From Candidatus Poseidoniales archaeon (GTDB lineage: Archaea; Thermoplasmatota; Poseidoniia; Poseidoniales; Poseidoniaceae): a stretch of 49,529 nucleotides of DNA. This document shows, piece by piece, positions 1-8,656 of the stretch. Each line of letters begins with the position of its first letter. The first letter of the stretch is position 1. The stretch lies in the NCBI GenBank assembly GCA_003602605.1, contig QQRW01000028.1, positions 62,111-111,639 of the forward strand, given 5' to 3'. The translations under genes were made by a program, and so were the position numbers. A model generated the notes under the pieces. That model was not told the DNA's origin. It searched no databases and was given only the letters and a program-made list of their open reading frames with translations.

Positions 1-1010
1 CGTGCAGTCCTACCAATTCTGTGGACATAACTTTCGGGTTCGTTTGGTAAATCGTAGTTGAAGACGTGCGTAATACCATCGACATCGATTCCTCTGCTTG
101 CAATATCAGTTGCTACAAGGATTGGGATAGAACCATCTTTGAATCCTGCTAATGCTCGAGTTCTTGCGCCTTGGCTCTTGTTACCGTGAATGGCCGCTGC
201 TGCGATGTTACTTTGGTCCAGTTGCTTGACCAGTCGATTCGCACCGTGTTTGGTTCGAGTGAAGACAATGCCACATTTTACGCGTTCATCCTTGATGAGT
301 TGGACCAGCAATCGTCGCTTGTCTGCTTTTCTCAAGAACATGATTCGCTGTTCTATGCGATCGACGGTCATCTCCTTCGGACTTACATCAACCATCACCG
401 CATTGTTCAAAAACGAACCAGCGAGTTTAGCAATCGATTTTGGCATGGTTGCGCTGAAGAGAAGATTTTGACGCTTGTTTGGAAGAAGTTTGAGGACTTT
501 TTCAATGTCACGAATGAAACCCATGTCGAGCATCCGGTCGGCTTCATCCAGTACGAAGAACTCTACTTTCGTAATGTCGACAAAACCCTGTCCGATTAGG
601 TCAAGAAGGCGTCCGGGTGTGGCGACCAGTATGTCGAGTCCTTTTTGCAATGCGCGAACTTGTGGGTTTTGTTTGACGCCGCCAAAGATAACTCGATGTC
701 GAATATCCATGTGTTCACTGTAGGCTGCGAAGCGTTCATCGATCTGTGCTGCCAATTCACGGGTTGGAGAAAGAATCAAAGCACGTATGTGTCGTTTTCC
801 TTGTGGTCTTTTTCTGCCCATAATTTGCAGAACAGGTAATGCGAAAGCTGCCGTTTTACCGGTTCCAGTTTGAGCAACACCGAGCACATCGCGACCTTCA
901 AGCAAGGGCGGAATAGATTGTTCTTGTACGGGTGTAGGTGAGGTATAGCCTTCAGAGGCCACAGCTTTGAGAAGTGTCTCGGAGAGTCCGAGTGATTTGA
1001 AATCGGTCAT
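1..1010 (-). CDS. DEAD-box ATP-dependent RNA helicase, RhlE-like (3' end beyond window)
   Basis: The frame is open from an ATG at 1008-1010 down to base 1, so the C-terminus lies outside the window; about 336 residues are visible. Helicase motifs appear in order: the Q-motif region (TPVQEQ, about residue 26), Walker A AQTGTGKT (about 46-53), PTRELA (about 82-87), TPGR (about 131-134), DEAD (about 155-158), SAT (about 186-188), and near the edge the ATDIASRGID and HRIGRTA motifs of domain 2. DEAD-box proteins unwind short RNA duplexes using ATP; this one resembles the RhlE/CsdA group used in RNA remodelling and ribosome assembly. Only the C-terminal extension, which would separate subfamilies, is missing. 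It faces the same way as pheS, about 125 bp downstream of it. The family call is firm; the subfamily is inferred. Confidence 0.95.
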   Translation of the reverse strand, partial: MTDFKSLGLSETLLKAVASEGYTSPTPVQEQSIPPLLEGRDVLGVAQTGTGKTAAFALPVLQIMGRKRPQGKRHIRALILSPTRELAAQIDERFAAYSEHMDIRHRVIFGGVKQNPQVRALQKGLDILVATPGRLLDLIGQGFVDITKVEFFVLDEADRMLDMGFIRDIEKVLKLLPNKRQNLLFSATMPKSIAKLAGSFLNNAVMVDVSPKEMTVDRIEQRIMFLRKADKRRLLVQLIKDERVKCGIVFTRTKHGANRLVKQLDQSNIAAAAIHGNKSQGARTRALAGFKDGSIPILVATDIASRGIDVDGITHVFNYDLPNEPESYVHRIGRTA

Positions 1011-1135
1011 GTTGAATCCCACCTGAGAACCATCGTACAGGTCCACTGCATGCAGACCTCAATTCTCTTTGCCTAAATACCCGATTGAAGATATGCGAGC
1101 CTTCACGCAAGAATGAACCGGTTCGGTATGCGCCG

Positions 1136-2665
1136 TCAAAGAATCGGCTGGTTTCGTAACCACTCCAGATCAGATATGTAGAGTTGACGAATATCATCGA
1201 GTCCGAGAACAAGCATTGCTAGCCGTTCAAGGCCCATTCCCCACGCGAGTACCGGGGACGAGATTCCCAACGGCTCGGTAACTTCTGGACGGAATATCCC
1301 CGCTCCACCAAGTTCAAGCCACTTTCCTCTCCACTTGACTTCGATCTCGAGACTTGGTTCTGTGTATGGGAAATACGCAGGACGGACACGAACTTCTGGA
1401 TAGCCCATCTTCGCGTAGAATGTCTTGAGGGTCGTAACAAGCATCTGCAAATTTGCACCTTCTTCCATAATAATTCCTTCAATTTGATGGAACTCTGGTA
1501 AGTGGGTGCGGTCAATTGCTTCCTTGCGGAACACTCGGTCGACTGAAAACACACGGCATGCCTCGGACGGATTCCTCGCGAGATATTGAATGGTGTTGAC
1601 CGTCGTATGTGTGCGCAACAAACCCTTCTCTGATGTTTCGGCTGAGAACTCTCCTCCCCAGCCAACTGAACCAGTATCGCCGCCGTGTTCATGGATTGCA
1701 CCCCATGCATCTGTCAAGTCTCCCGGAAGCTCGATTGATTTAGGGTTGTCCAAGTAAAACGTGTCTTGCATTTCTCGTGCAGGGTGGTCTTGTGGAATAA
1801 ACAACGCATCCATGTTCCATCCCGCAGTTTGAACATAATCATCAACAAGTTCTGAGAAACCCATCTCAAGGAAGATGCTACGTACCCTCTCAATCAATGC
1901 CTGCATCGGATGGCTGCGTCCAGTTCTTGGTGTAGATGACTCAAGCGTCACATCGAAAGGTCTGTATTCGGCTTCCTTCCATTCTTCCGATTGTAAGAGT
2001 TCAGTTGTTATTTCTGTGATCAATTGCTTTTCAACAAGTGCGTCTGAAGCAATTGCCTTTCCTGCATTGGTAAGTGTCCAGGTTCGTGCGGTAGACACGA
2101 CGGACTCAATGAGTCCTCGACGTGATTTGAAATGCTCCAACATGTCTCTGTCCAACGAATCTTCGGGTTGTGGAAGCGATTGAATGAAAGCAGTCCTTTG
2201 TTGGATGTGTGATGTGACCTGTTCTGGATTATCCGTGGTAAATGCGCCATTCGACATTTGGACACCCAATCGCTTCATCAGCCCGACGCCGGGTCCTGCC
2301 TCATGTCGCTCAAATTCCGATTGGAGATTCGCCATAGTGGGCTCAGCATGCGTTGAAATCCAATTCCATAGCCTTGCTTCTAATAATCCGCTGTTGCTGG
2401 CTTTCACACCTTCAGCAGCCAGTCTAACAAGTGAAGAACTTGTTTCGCTTGTTTTAACAAACCCTCCGTTTGTTAGTCCATGTCCAGCACCAACGGCTAC
2501 GGCTTGGTCCTTCCATTCGCAGATTTCCAAAATCTCATCCAGGGTCCACTCATGCTCCGGCTTCTCCTGCATTCTACGCAGCATTCTGCGCTCGGGATTG
2601 AGCAAGGAGTCTGCGTCCATGATGAGTCGTGTCAATTCATGCCCTTCAATTCTATGGAGTCTCAA
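1136..2665 (-). CDS. pheS: Phenylalanine-tRNA ligase alpha subunit
   Basis: A 509-residue protein of archaeal/eukaryotic length. It charges tRNA-Phe in the cytoplasm as an alpha2-beta2 enzyme with PheT, which is not in this window. The class II synthetase core occupies about the second half: the HPAREMQDTFYL segment (motif 2 region), FHQIEG, and the C-terminal motif 3 GMGLERLAMLVLG followed by DIRQLY. The N-terminal roughly 200 residues look like the winged-helix DNA/tRNA-binding repeats typical of archaeal PheS. The ATG at 2665 gives the expected full length. The neighbouring 124-residue zinc-ribbon gene lies 40 bp upstream, so co-transcription with the aminotransferase, zinc-ribbon protein and pheS is possible. 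Nothing looks broken. Confidence 0.96.
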   Translation of the reverse strand: MRLHRIEGHELTRLIMDADSLLNPERRMLRRMQEKPEHEWTLDEILEICEWKDQAVAVGAGHGLTNGGFVKTSETSSSLVRLAAEGVKASNSGLLEARLWNWISTHAEPTMANLQSEFERHEAGPGVGLMKRLGVQMSNGAFTTDNPEQVTSHIQQRTAFIQSLPQPEDSLDRDMLEHFKSRRGLIESVVSTARTWTLTNAGKAIASDALVEKQLITEITTELLQSEEWKEAEYRPFDVTLESSTPRTGRSHPMQALIERVRSIFLEMGFSELVDDYVQTAGWNMDALFIPQDHPAREMQDTFYLDNPKSIELPGDLTDAWGAIHEHGGDTGSVGWGGEFSAETSEKGLLRTHTTVNTIQYLARNPSEACRVFSVDRVFRKEAIDRTHLPEFHQIEGIIMEEGANLQMLVTTLKTFYAKMGYPEVRVRPAYFPYTEPSLEIEVKWRGKWLELGGAGIFRPEVTEPLGISSPVLAWGMGLERLAMLVLGLDDIRQLYISDLEWLRNQPIL

Positions 2666-2705
2666 GGTCGTATATGACGCTTTTACGGCAACTTAATTTC
2701 GCCGA

Positions 2706-3080
2706 TTATTCCTCTTCATCCCAGAGGAATGTCGAGCATGCGGGGCATGTGAATTTACTTGGTCGGTCGCCATCGAGCAACTCGATATGTCCGCAAGGCC
2801 CGCACATGACGGTGCATTTCTTCGGCTCATCGAGCGTGATGTCAACTCTGTACATGACGCGTCCGGCATCTGGGAGTTGCGCTGAATCCGGCTTCCAATT
2901 GCTGATTTCCTCGTCAGTCATGCCTTTTTCAGATCGTATTGACATGCCAAGAACAAACAATACGATGCCACTTATGCCTACAGTTCCAGCGATGGACATG
3001 ATGTTAGCCACGGTGAAAAAAGCACCTGCAACGAGGCATATCGCACCGGCAATCAGGAAATTCTCTCTTGTGCCGGGCAT
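2706..3080 (-). CDS. Small membrane protein with C-terminal zinc ribbon
   Basis: A 124-residue protein of unknown function. Two hydrophobic segments (about residues 8-27 and 30-47) form an N-terminal hairpin. A soluble tail follows, ending in a four-cysteine zinc-ribbon-like module, CGPCGH (about 93-98) and CPAC (about 112-115), and an acidic terminus. The start ATG at 3080 has a GAGG about 7 nt upstream that overlaps the end of the upstream aminotransferase gene, so the two are probably translated from one transcript. Zinc ribbons commonly bind nucleic acids or proteins; which applies here cannot be told from the sequence. Confidence 0.8.
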   Translation of the reverse strand: MPGTRENFLIAGAICLVAGAFFTVANIMSIAGTVGISGIVLFVLGMSIRSEKGMTDEEISNWKPDSAQLPDAGRVMYRVDITLDEPKKCTVMCGPCGHIELLDGDRPSKFTCPACSTFLWDEEE

Positions 3081-3089
3081 TGTGATTCC

Positions 3090-4427
3090 TCACTTGAGTG
3101 CGTGTGCAAGAGCTTCAGCGACGCGAGGGATATGCGCTAATGGCACTGCACAGAGGCCAATACGAACGCCACCTGTGAGTGGGACGAGATAGACATCTTG
3201 TTCAGCGCAGGCTTCAGCAATTTTTTGAGGTTCATCGTGTTCCAACCAAGCAAAGAAGCCATCGTGTGTTGGGTTTAACGGGACGTTTAATTTCTCACAC
3301 GATTCTTTGAGCAGGTTACGACGGTTCACGAGCAGAGATTGTAGACGGTCTCTCTCATGCCCCCATGCCTCTCCACCTTCACTGGAAGCATGCATTTCAC
3401 TGACGGTAAATTGTGCAACTCGAGGTGCTGCAGACCATGTTTGACGCCCTGTAACCCCCATCACTGTGTCAATTTTTTCGGTAACTTCTGGATCGGGATG
3501 GATGCTGACCAGAGCACCCGTTCGTAGGCCGTAGATGGTATGCGATTTAGAAAGTGAAAGGGCGAAGGTAATCAGGAAGTTTTCAGTCCATGGCCAGCCT
3601 TCTTCGATGGACTCAAGAATGGTTTGACTCCACCCATGAGGTTCTTCAGCATACAAATGATAGGCGGAATCCAAGAGCAAGGTGTGACCAACGTTTTCAT
3701 TCGCCGATGCACTCTCCATGACCGCTTCAAGGACTGCCATTCGTCCAGCTGGTGTCAACGAAAGTCCAGTTGGGTTGTGGGCCGGGTCATTGAGCCAAAT
3801 CATGACTTTATCTTGCTTTGAACAAAGAGAAGCAAGTTTTGCTTTAAAATCTTCAATATCGACAAATGGATACGGCGAATCATCGTTTTTTGGCAACAGT
3901 GCATAGACTTCCGAGCCTAAGTCACAGCCCGACAGGAACCCTTTGTATGGACCCCAGTGTCGGTCTCTGAGGAGAACTTTGTCACCTCGGTTAGCGAAAT
4001 TAGCCGCAGCGAGGAACAGTGCACCAGATCCACCGGGGGTAGCGGTCGCAGTCATCGAGATGCCACATTCATCCATGGCGTCACGGTGTTCGCCAAGTGC
4101 TAGCGTTTTTGCAAGGTCGAGAAAAGACGGAAGCCCTTTGAGCGGAGCATATGCCGCAATTTCAACAGGCGGAGCGGCACGTATTGCTTCATCGACAACC
4201 TTGTTGATTGCGAGCGTACCGTCATCTTCAAGCAACGCTCCAATTGTTCCGTTTACGGCATCAGCCCCATTTTTGACGGCTTCTTGGTATCGTGCCCACC
4301 ATCCGAAAATTGTATCGTTACCAACCTTCGACTGGGCGTATGGGTTGAGTAGTCCTGCACCGGCGTCATGGTTCATGCCTATCCGAATACGGCCGTGTTC
4401 TTTGACTTGCCTCTTCTTCTGGTTCAA
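3090..4427 (-). CDS. Class I pyridoxal-phosphate aminotransferase (aspartate/aromatic type)
   Basis: Up to 445 residues, fold-type I PLP enzyme. Visible motifs are GGSGALFLA (cofactor phosphate-binding region), NDPAHNPTG (the Asn/Pro-rich motif before the cofactor-binding Asp), LDSAYH, the Schiff-base lysine context SLSKSHTIYGLRTG, and a C-terminal GVRIGLCAV that carries the substrate carboxylate-binding Arg. The pattern resembles AspC/TyrB enzymes, which move amino groups between aspartate or aromatic amino acids and 2-oxoglutarate; the exact substrate is not determinable. The longest frame begins at a TTG (4427). An internal ATG at 4376 (residue 18) is a credible alternative because the first 17 residues are highly charged and add nothing to the fold. 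The gene points away from the tRNA-Thr. Confidence 0.88.
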   Translation of the reverse strand: MNQKKRQVKEHGRIRIGMNHDAGAGLLNPYAQSKVGNDTIFGWWARYQEAVKNGADAVNGTIGALLEDDGTLAINKVVDEAIRAAPPVEIAAYAPLKGLPSFLDLAKTLALGEHRDAMDECGISMTATATPGGSGALFLAAANFANRGDKVLLRDRHWGPYKGFLSGCDLGSEVYALLPKNDDSPYPFVDIEDFKAKLASLCSKQDKVMIWLNDPAHNPTGLSLTPAGRMAVLEAVMESASANENVGHTLLLDSAYHLYAEEPHGWSQTILESIEEGWPWTENFLITFALSLSKSHTIYGLRTGALVSIHPDPEVTEKIDTVMGVTGRQTWSAAPRVAQFTVSEMHASSEGGEAWGHERDRLQSLLVNRRNLLKESCEKLNVPLNPTHDGFFAWLEHDEPQKIAEACAEQDVYLVPLTGGVRIGLCAVPLAHIPRVAEALAHALK

Positions 4428-4508
4428 TTGACAAGCGAAGATTCCTCACATTTTCTTGATGTTCTCTCCGTTTCATTCATCAAGGGTAAGTGTCTCGGGC
4501 AGTTTGTC

Positions 4509-4581
4509 GCCTGTGTAGCATAGCTGGTAGTGCATCGGATTTGTAATCCGAAGGCCGGGGGTTCGAGTCCCTCCGCAGGCT
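4509..4581 (+). tRNA. tRNA-Thr(TGT)
   Basis: A complete cloverleaf. Acceptor 4509-4515 (GCCTGTG) pairs with 4574-4580 (CGCAGGC), with one G-T pair. The anticodon stem TCGGA/TCCGA encloses the loop TTTGTAA, giving anticodon TGT. The T arm has the loop TTCGAGT. The discriminator base is T (4581), as usual for archaeal tRNA-Thr. CCA is not encoded, and there is no intron. A short T-run follows at 4584-4586. Confidence 0.96.
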
Positions 4582-4632
4582 CCTTTCACTGTAAAGCGAT
4601 AACTCAGTAAGCCTCCATGCTGACGGAATCTC

Positions 4633-5085
4633 ATGCGTCCTTTCCATCTTGCTTTTCCCGTAACGGATTTGCCGCAAACTGAGCGTTTCTATGTTGATGT
4701 GCTTGGATGTACAATTGGCCGTCGTACAGAGAGTACAATCAACTTTAATTTTCACGGGCATCAAATCGTATGTCATTTGGTTCATGCGATGCCAGACATG
4801 AGCGATAACGGCCGAGTGGATGGTAAGCAAGTCCCTCCGTTTCATTTTGGACTCGTAATGGAATATGCACAGTGGCATTCCTTTCGAGACGAACTGATGA
4901 ACCAAGGAGTCGAGTTTCGCCTTAAACCACATATTCGTTATCCAGGCAGAGTTGGTGAACAGGCAACACTCTTTCTGAATGACCCATCAGGTAATGCGAT
5001 TGAGTTCAAATCTTTCAAAGACGAAGGCCGTCTATTTGCAACCGCTGATGGCGCCGAGCATGAAGCCGGCGGCGGGCTCTTGTAA
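4633..5085 (+). CDS. VOC (glyoxalase/dioxygenase) superfamily protein
   Basis: A 150-residue vicinal-oxygen-chelate protein. The first beta-alpha-beta unit reads HLAFPVTDLPQTERFYVDVLG, trimmed here to its recognisable core HLAFPV and FYVDVLG (residues 5-25). A second module starts at PFHFGL (about 89-94) and ends in DPSGNAIEFKSF, where the Glu is the usual last metal ligand. His5, the His of HFGL and this Glu would form the divalent-metal site. VOC enzymes include glyoxalases, dioxygenases and resistance proteins, so the substrate is unknown; length and motifs resemble uncharacterised dioxygenase-like members. It is the first gene of a plus-strand run with folD 36 bp downstream. Confidence 0.88.
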   Translation: MRPFHLAFPVTDLPQTERFYVDVLGCTIGRRTESTINFNFHGHQIVCHLVHAMPDMSDNGRVDGKQVPPFHFGLVMEYAQWHSFRDELMNQGVEFRLKPHIRYPGRVGEQATLFLNDPSGNAIEFKSFKDEGRLFATADGAEHEAGGGLL

Positions 5086-5121
5086 GCGAATAATCAAAGT
5101 CAAGGATTCTTTGGGAGTGGT

Positions 5122-6000
5122 ATGGTGGCACAGCGACTGGATGGAAAGGCATGCGCTGCGAAGGTCGAAGAAGAACTTCTTGAGAGAATTGCCAAGTGTC
5201 GAGAACAGATGACTCAGCCCCACCTTGCTGTCGTTATTGTCGGTGATGACCCTGCAAGCCATGTTTATGTCGGCTCCAAAGTGAGAGCATGTGAACGGCT
5301 TGGAATTCGTAGTACTCACATTGAATTACCTGCGACTGCAACTGAAGACGAAGTTCGAGCGACCATTGAATCCCTCAACAATCAAGACGATCTCCACGGC
5401 ATCCTCGTCCAATCACCACTTCCAAACCACATGGATGAAGAAGGACTTACTGACCTCATTGACCCATCAAAGGATGTGGATGGATTCCATCCACAGAACC
5501 TTGGCCGTCTCGTTCAAGGAAGAATGGACGGCATGTTACCATGTACTCCGAGCGGAGTTATGCGAATGCTGTCGTGGGCAGGAATTGAAACCGAGGGCAA
5601 AACCGCAATAGTGCTCGGGAGGTCACGCATTGTCGGGATGCCACAATCGTTACTTTTAGGGGCCAAGGGAGTCGATTCAACCGTCACTGTAGCTCATTCA
5701 AGAACCAAGGAAACGCGCTCACTCTGTGCAAATGCAGACATCATTATTGCCGCTGTTGGCCGTCCTGAGATGGTTACTGCTGATTGGGTCAAAGAAGGCG
5801 CAGTCGTCGTTGATGTTGGTATCAATCGAGTCGAAGATGACAGCCGAGAACGCGGATGGCGTCTAGCTGGTGATGTCCACCCGAGTGTTGCCCAAAAGGC
5901 AGCATGGCTTTCACCAGTTCCAGGAGGCGTAGGTCCGATGACCATTGCAATGCTCATGGAAAATACCGTTCGCGCTGCTGAACTTTCCATTTCTGTTTGA
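5122..6000 (+). CDS. folD: Bifunctional methylenetetrahydrofolate dehydrogenase / methenyltetrahydrofolate cyclohydrolase
   Basis: A 292-residue cytosolic one-carbon enzyme that interconverts 5,10-methylene-THF and 10-formyl-THF with NADP. The catalytic segment HVYVGSKVRACE (about 49-60) carries the Tyr and Lys of the FolD active site. The family signatures follow: GILVQSPLP (about 93-101), DPSKDVDGFHPQN (about 113-125), PCTPSGVM, the dinucleotide-binding VLGRSRIVGMP (about 165-175), and the C-terminal PVPGGVGPMT. Length matches the family. The ATG at 5122 is preceded by GGGAGTGGT. It suggests folate-dependent rather than purely methanopterin-dependent one-carbon metabolism. Confidence 0.97.
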   Translation: MVAQRLDGKACAAKVEEELLERIAKCREQMTQPHLAVVIVGDDPASHVYVGSKVRACERLGIRSTHIELPATATEDEVRATIESLNNQDDLHGILVQSPLPNHMDEEGLTDLIDPSKDVDGFHPQNLGRLVQGRMDGMLPCTPSGVMRMLSWAGIETEGKTAIVLGRSRIVGMPQSLLLGAKGVDSTVTVAHSRTKETRSLCANADIIIAAVGRPEMVTADWVKEGAVVVDVGINRVEDDSRERGWRLAGDVHPSVAQKAAWLSPVPGGVGPMTIAMLMENTVRAAELSISV

Positions 6001-6034
6001 CAACGCTCATAGGTCGGTAACGGTAGCGGCATGC

Positions 6035-6889
6035 ATGGACCCGATTGCACCTCGGCTCGCAACAGGCACGCTTGTGCTGGGTCTGATTACATCCGTCGGA
6101 GCCAGCATAAGTTATGTGCTCAAACTCGGTTTTACAAATGGATTTGGGGCGGAAGAAATAGTGATGATTTGCATTGCTGGAGTGCTGTTCATTGTCTCCT
6201 TTTTCGCTTCGAGGGAACGGCAGCAAATGGAAATGATTTCAGCACCAACATTGGAAGAACAATTTTCGGCCATCGAATCCATGCCTACGCAATACCGTTC
6301 TTCATCAACCGAAACCGATTCACTCGGTTTTGAAACCCGGTCCTCTGAGCCCACACAAGCCCAAGCAGTCATCACTTCTGTACTTGGTCAGCCCAGCGAA
6401 GTTCCTATCACCAACGTTTCCGATGCCTTTGAAGCATTGTCATCGGGCATGAACTCGGTTGGAAGGCAACACGTCGAAATGAATCCAGCCCCTCACCGTC
6501 ACACTCAGCAAGACCGGGAAGTCTTCAAATCGTCTCGTTCGACCGAGGACACTTTTACTCGGCTCGAAGTACAGAACATACCACTTCCCGGCCAAAATGA
6601 AGCGAAGACCTCTCCTGATTTACCATGGCAATCTTCGAAAAGTGAGTTTCAAACTGACGGTGTCGCTCATGTACCCCTCCCACCAATGTCGAGCGTCGAG
6701 CCTGTCCACTCTGAAGATTCGGTTCCCGAACCGCAGATTGAACCGATCGTTTCCGAAATACAAGTGCCTAGCATGCCGAATCTTGACGATCTGTTCGATG
6801 CACCCTCTGTAACATCTTCACCCACTGCGACGTCGCCAACAAATGTTCCTTCTCTCCCGGACTTGCCAAACCTCGACGACTTGTTTTGA
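6035..6889 (+). CDS. Membrane protein with long disordered tail and repeated PNLDDLF motif
   Basis: A 284-residue protein I do not recognise. I start it at the ATG at 6035; a longer reading from 5945 would overlap folD by 56 bases. Two hydrophobic helices (about residues 8-28 and 39-56) form an N-terminal membrane hairpin. The remaining 220 residues are polar, rich in Ser, Pro, Glu and Thr, and probably disordered. The tail carries the same short motif twice: PNLDDLF at bases 6776-6796 and again as the last seven residues (6866-6886). Such an acidic-aromatic repeated peptide looks like a docking motif for a partner protein. It lies 34 bp after folD and runs directly into the PHP gene. Confidence 0.75.
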   Translation: MDPIAPRLATGTLVLGLITSVGASISYVLKLGFTNGFGAEEIVMICIAGVLFIVSFFASRERQQMEMISAPTLEEQFSAIESMPTQYRSSSTETDSLGFETRSSEPTQAQAVITSVLGQPSEVPITNVSDAFEALSSGMNSVGRQHVEMNPAPHRHTQQDREVFKSSRSTEDTFTRLEVQNIPLPGQNEAKTSPDLPWQSSKSEFQTDGVAHVPLPPMSSVEPVHSEDSVPEPQIEPIVSEIQVPSMPNLDDLFDAPSVTSSPTATSPTNVPSLPDLPNLDDLF

Positions 6890-6930
6890 TGTTCCATAGT
6901 TCAATAGAGGTTGGACTGTTGGGTGAATAC

Positions 6931-7842
6931 ATGTGGACAGAAGCGTTCGACCTTCACAGCCATTCCACCAACAGCGATGGTGAGCACTCTGTCGCTGAAG
7001 TTGCTAAAATGATGGCGGATTCGAAGGTCAAGTTTTGGTCGCTCACAGACCACGATACTATTTCTGGTTGGCCTTCGGCGAAATCTGCAGCGGAATCAGT
7101 AGGGATGAGGTTCATCCCAGGTGTCGAAATTACCTGTGCGCCGGGCTTGGAGGCTGATTTCGGTGTCATGAAGTCAAGACAACGTGACCGAGCTTCCGAT
7201 TCGTGGCATCTCTTGGCCTACTTCCCCGAAATGGATTTTTCCAGTCCTCAACACGATGGTTTTGAAGCATGGTTGGCGCCATTAGGCCAAGGCCGGATAC
7301 CGCGTATGAAGGCAATGGTGGGACGGCTCAGTGAACTTGGGATGCCAGTCGATTTTGATGCCGTTGTTGCTCGAGCAGGTGATTCAGTCGGGCGTCCACA
7401 TTTGGCGGACGAAATGATGGCTGCTGGTTATGTGGATACCAGACAACAAGCATTTGATGAATGGATTGGTGACGGTAAACCTGTTCATATCACTCGCCCA
7501 AAGCCAAGCATTGCAGAGGCTTGCAAGGCTGTGCACGATGCCGGGGGTTTCACATCTCTCGCTCATCCGCTTTACTATTGCATTGAAACTGCCGAACTCA
7601 TTGCATTCTGCGTTGATGCTGGTGTTGATGCCATTGAATGCTTTCATCGCAGCCATACTGATTCTTATCGCTATGAACTTTGGTTCGCTGCGAAGAATGC
7701 TGGCCTCGGTGTGACGTGTGGTTCTGACTTCCATGGTCGAATGTATAATCAAGCACCTGGGCGTATGGCAGTTCCCTGTTCGACGTTGCCTTCCGCATTC
7801 AATGAGATGACTCAGTCTCTTGTCGAGTCAATGCATCAATAA
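6931..7842 (+). CDS. PHP-domain metal-dependent phosphoesterase
   Basis: About 303 residues from the ATG at 6931, chosen because GGGTGA lies 4 nt upstream and the PHP fold begins at once (FDLHSHSTNSDG). Longer starts at 6886/6889 are possible but would add an unsupported N-terminus. The PHP metal-binding motifs are present: HSHS (about 8-11), LTDHDT (about 38-43), the H in SLAHPLYY, and CGSDFHG near the C-terminus. The order matches the YciV/RNase AM and amidohydrolase-like PHP branch, which hydrolyses nucleoside 3',5'-bisphosphates or trims RNA 5' ends; the substrate here is an inference. Its 3' end overlaps the convergent tatC by 44 bp. Confidence 0.9.
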   Translation: MWTEAFDLHSHSTNSDGEHSVAEVAKMMADSKVKFWSLTDHDTISGWPSAKSAAESVGMRFIPGVEITCAPGLEADFGVMKSRQRDRASDSWHLLAYFPEMDFSSPQHDGFEAWLAPLGQGRIPRMKAMVGRLSELGMPVDFDAVVARAGDSVGRPHLADEMMAAGYVDTRQQAFDEWIGDGKPVHITRPKPSIAEACKAVHDAGGFTSLAHPLYYCIETAELIAFCVDAGVDAIECFHRSHTDSYRYELWFAAKNAGLGVTCGSDFHGRMYNQAPGRMAVPCSTLPSAFNEMTQSLVESMHQ

Positions 7843-8644
7843 TCAGCGCGATTTCAAACAGAATCACAGCCGGCATTGCTACGAGAAACAGCGAGAGTGG
7901 ATCCGGTGGAGATAAGAATGCCCCGAGAATGAACGCACTAAACCAGATGTGCCTGCGGTAAGAACGAATCGTAGCTCGACGGACCAGTTCCAATCGCAAG
8001 ATGAGAAGTGTGACAAGGGGTGCTTGGAAGCCTATGGCTGAAGCAAGAGCCAAGTTGGCGACAAATCCAGTATAACTTGACAATCTCCATTCGGTAGAAA
8101 GTCCTGCGCTCTGCGCATCAGTAGTGAGGTATTCGAGAAGCATCGGTGTAAGCCAGTTCCATGAATAGTAGGTGCCAGCAACCATCAAAGTGAGTGCAGA
8201 AAGGACGGTTACCAGCATTGTCCGGTTCGGACGAGGTGCTTTGAATTGCAGTTCAGCAAGCCTCTGTCGAACTGCTAAATGCTTGCTGGCTCTCCAACTC
8301 CCTTCAGATACAAAGACCAAGACCATGAACATGAACCCAATATGAGCCGCTAATCGTACTTGTAGCAGGATGAATTCAACCGGTGAAATGACAATGATAT
8401 CAACGTCATTCGGAAGCCTTTGCGGCTCGATCAACCACGCAATGAATGTTCGAGTCAGTGGGAATGTAGCGATGAATCCAATTGCAAAGACTGCACAGAG
8501 CAGTTTGACTCTCTTTCGTAGATGCGTACGAAAATCGGCAAGCATTTCGCCGCCGGGTGAATCAAGCAGTTCATCCACTGCACTGACCAATCGTTCGGCA
8601 CCTGCCATTGTTACGAGGATGAGGCTGACCCTCATAACACACAC
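7799..8644 (-). CDS. tatC: Sec-independent protein translocase subunit TatC
   Basis: Up to 281 residues with six predicted membrane helices. TatC is the multispanning receptor for twin-arginine signal peptides and works with TatA in exporting folded proteins. The N-terminal segment DFRTHLRKRV corresponds to the conserved LR(x)R region before the first helix; SPVEFILLQVRLA matches the conserved P-x-E loop; and AFLSPPDPLSLFLVAMP fits the last periplasmic loop and helix 5/6 region. The longest frame starts at GTG 8644; ATGs at 8635 and 8608 are alternatives and I cannot choose firmly. No tatA-like gene is visible nearby. The upstream PAP2 gene is 12 bp away, so the two are probably co-transcribed. 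Confidence 0.9.
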   Translation of the reverse strand: MCVMRVSLILVTMAGAERLVSAVDELLDSPGGEMLADFRTHLRKRVKLLCAVFAIGFIATFPLTRTFIAWLIEPQRLPNDVDIIVISPVEFILLQVRLAAHIGFMFMVLVFVSEGSWRASKHLAVRQRLAELQFKAPRPNRTMLVTVLSALTLMVAGTYYSWNWLTPMLLEYLTTDAQSAGLSTEWRLSSYTGFVANLALASAIGFQAPLVTLLILRLELVRRATIRSYRRHIWFSAFILGAFLSPPDPLSLFLVAMPAVILFEIALIIDALTRQETESSH

Positions 8645-8656
8645 TCATCGAGAGCA

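Noticed and set aside
171-599. 142-residue open frame on the plus strand
   Set aside because: It is antisense to the DEAD-box helicase, whose motifs are unmistakable on the minus strand.
2184-2696. 170-residue plus-strand open frame
   Set aside because: Antisense shadow of pheS; no motif, and pheS is well supported.
4480-4932. 150-residue minus-strand open frame
   Set aside because: It covers the tRNA-Thr and the antisense of the VOC gene.
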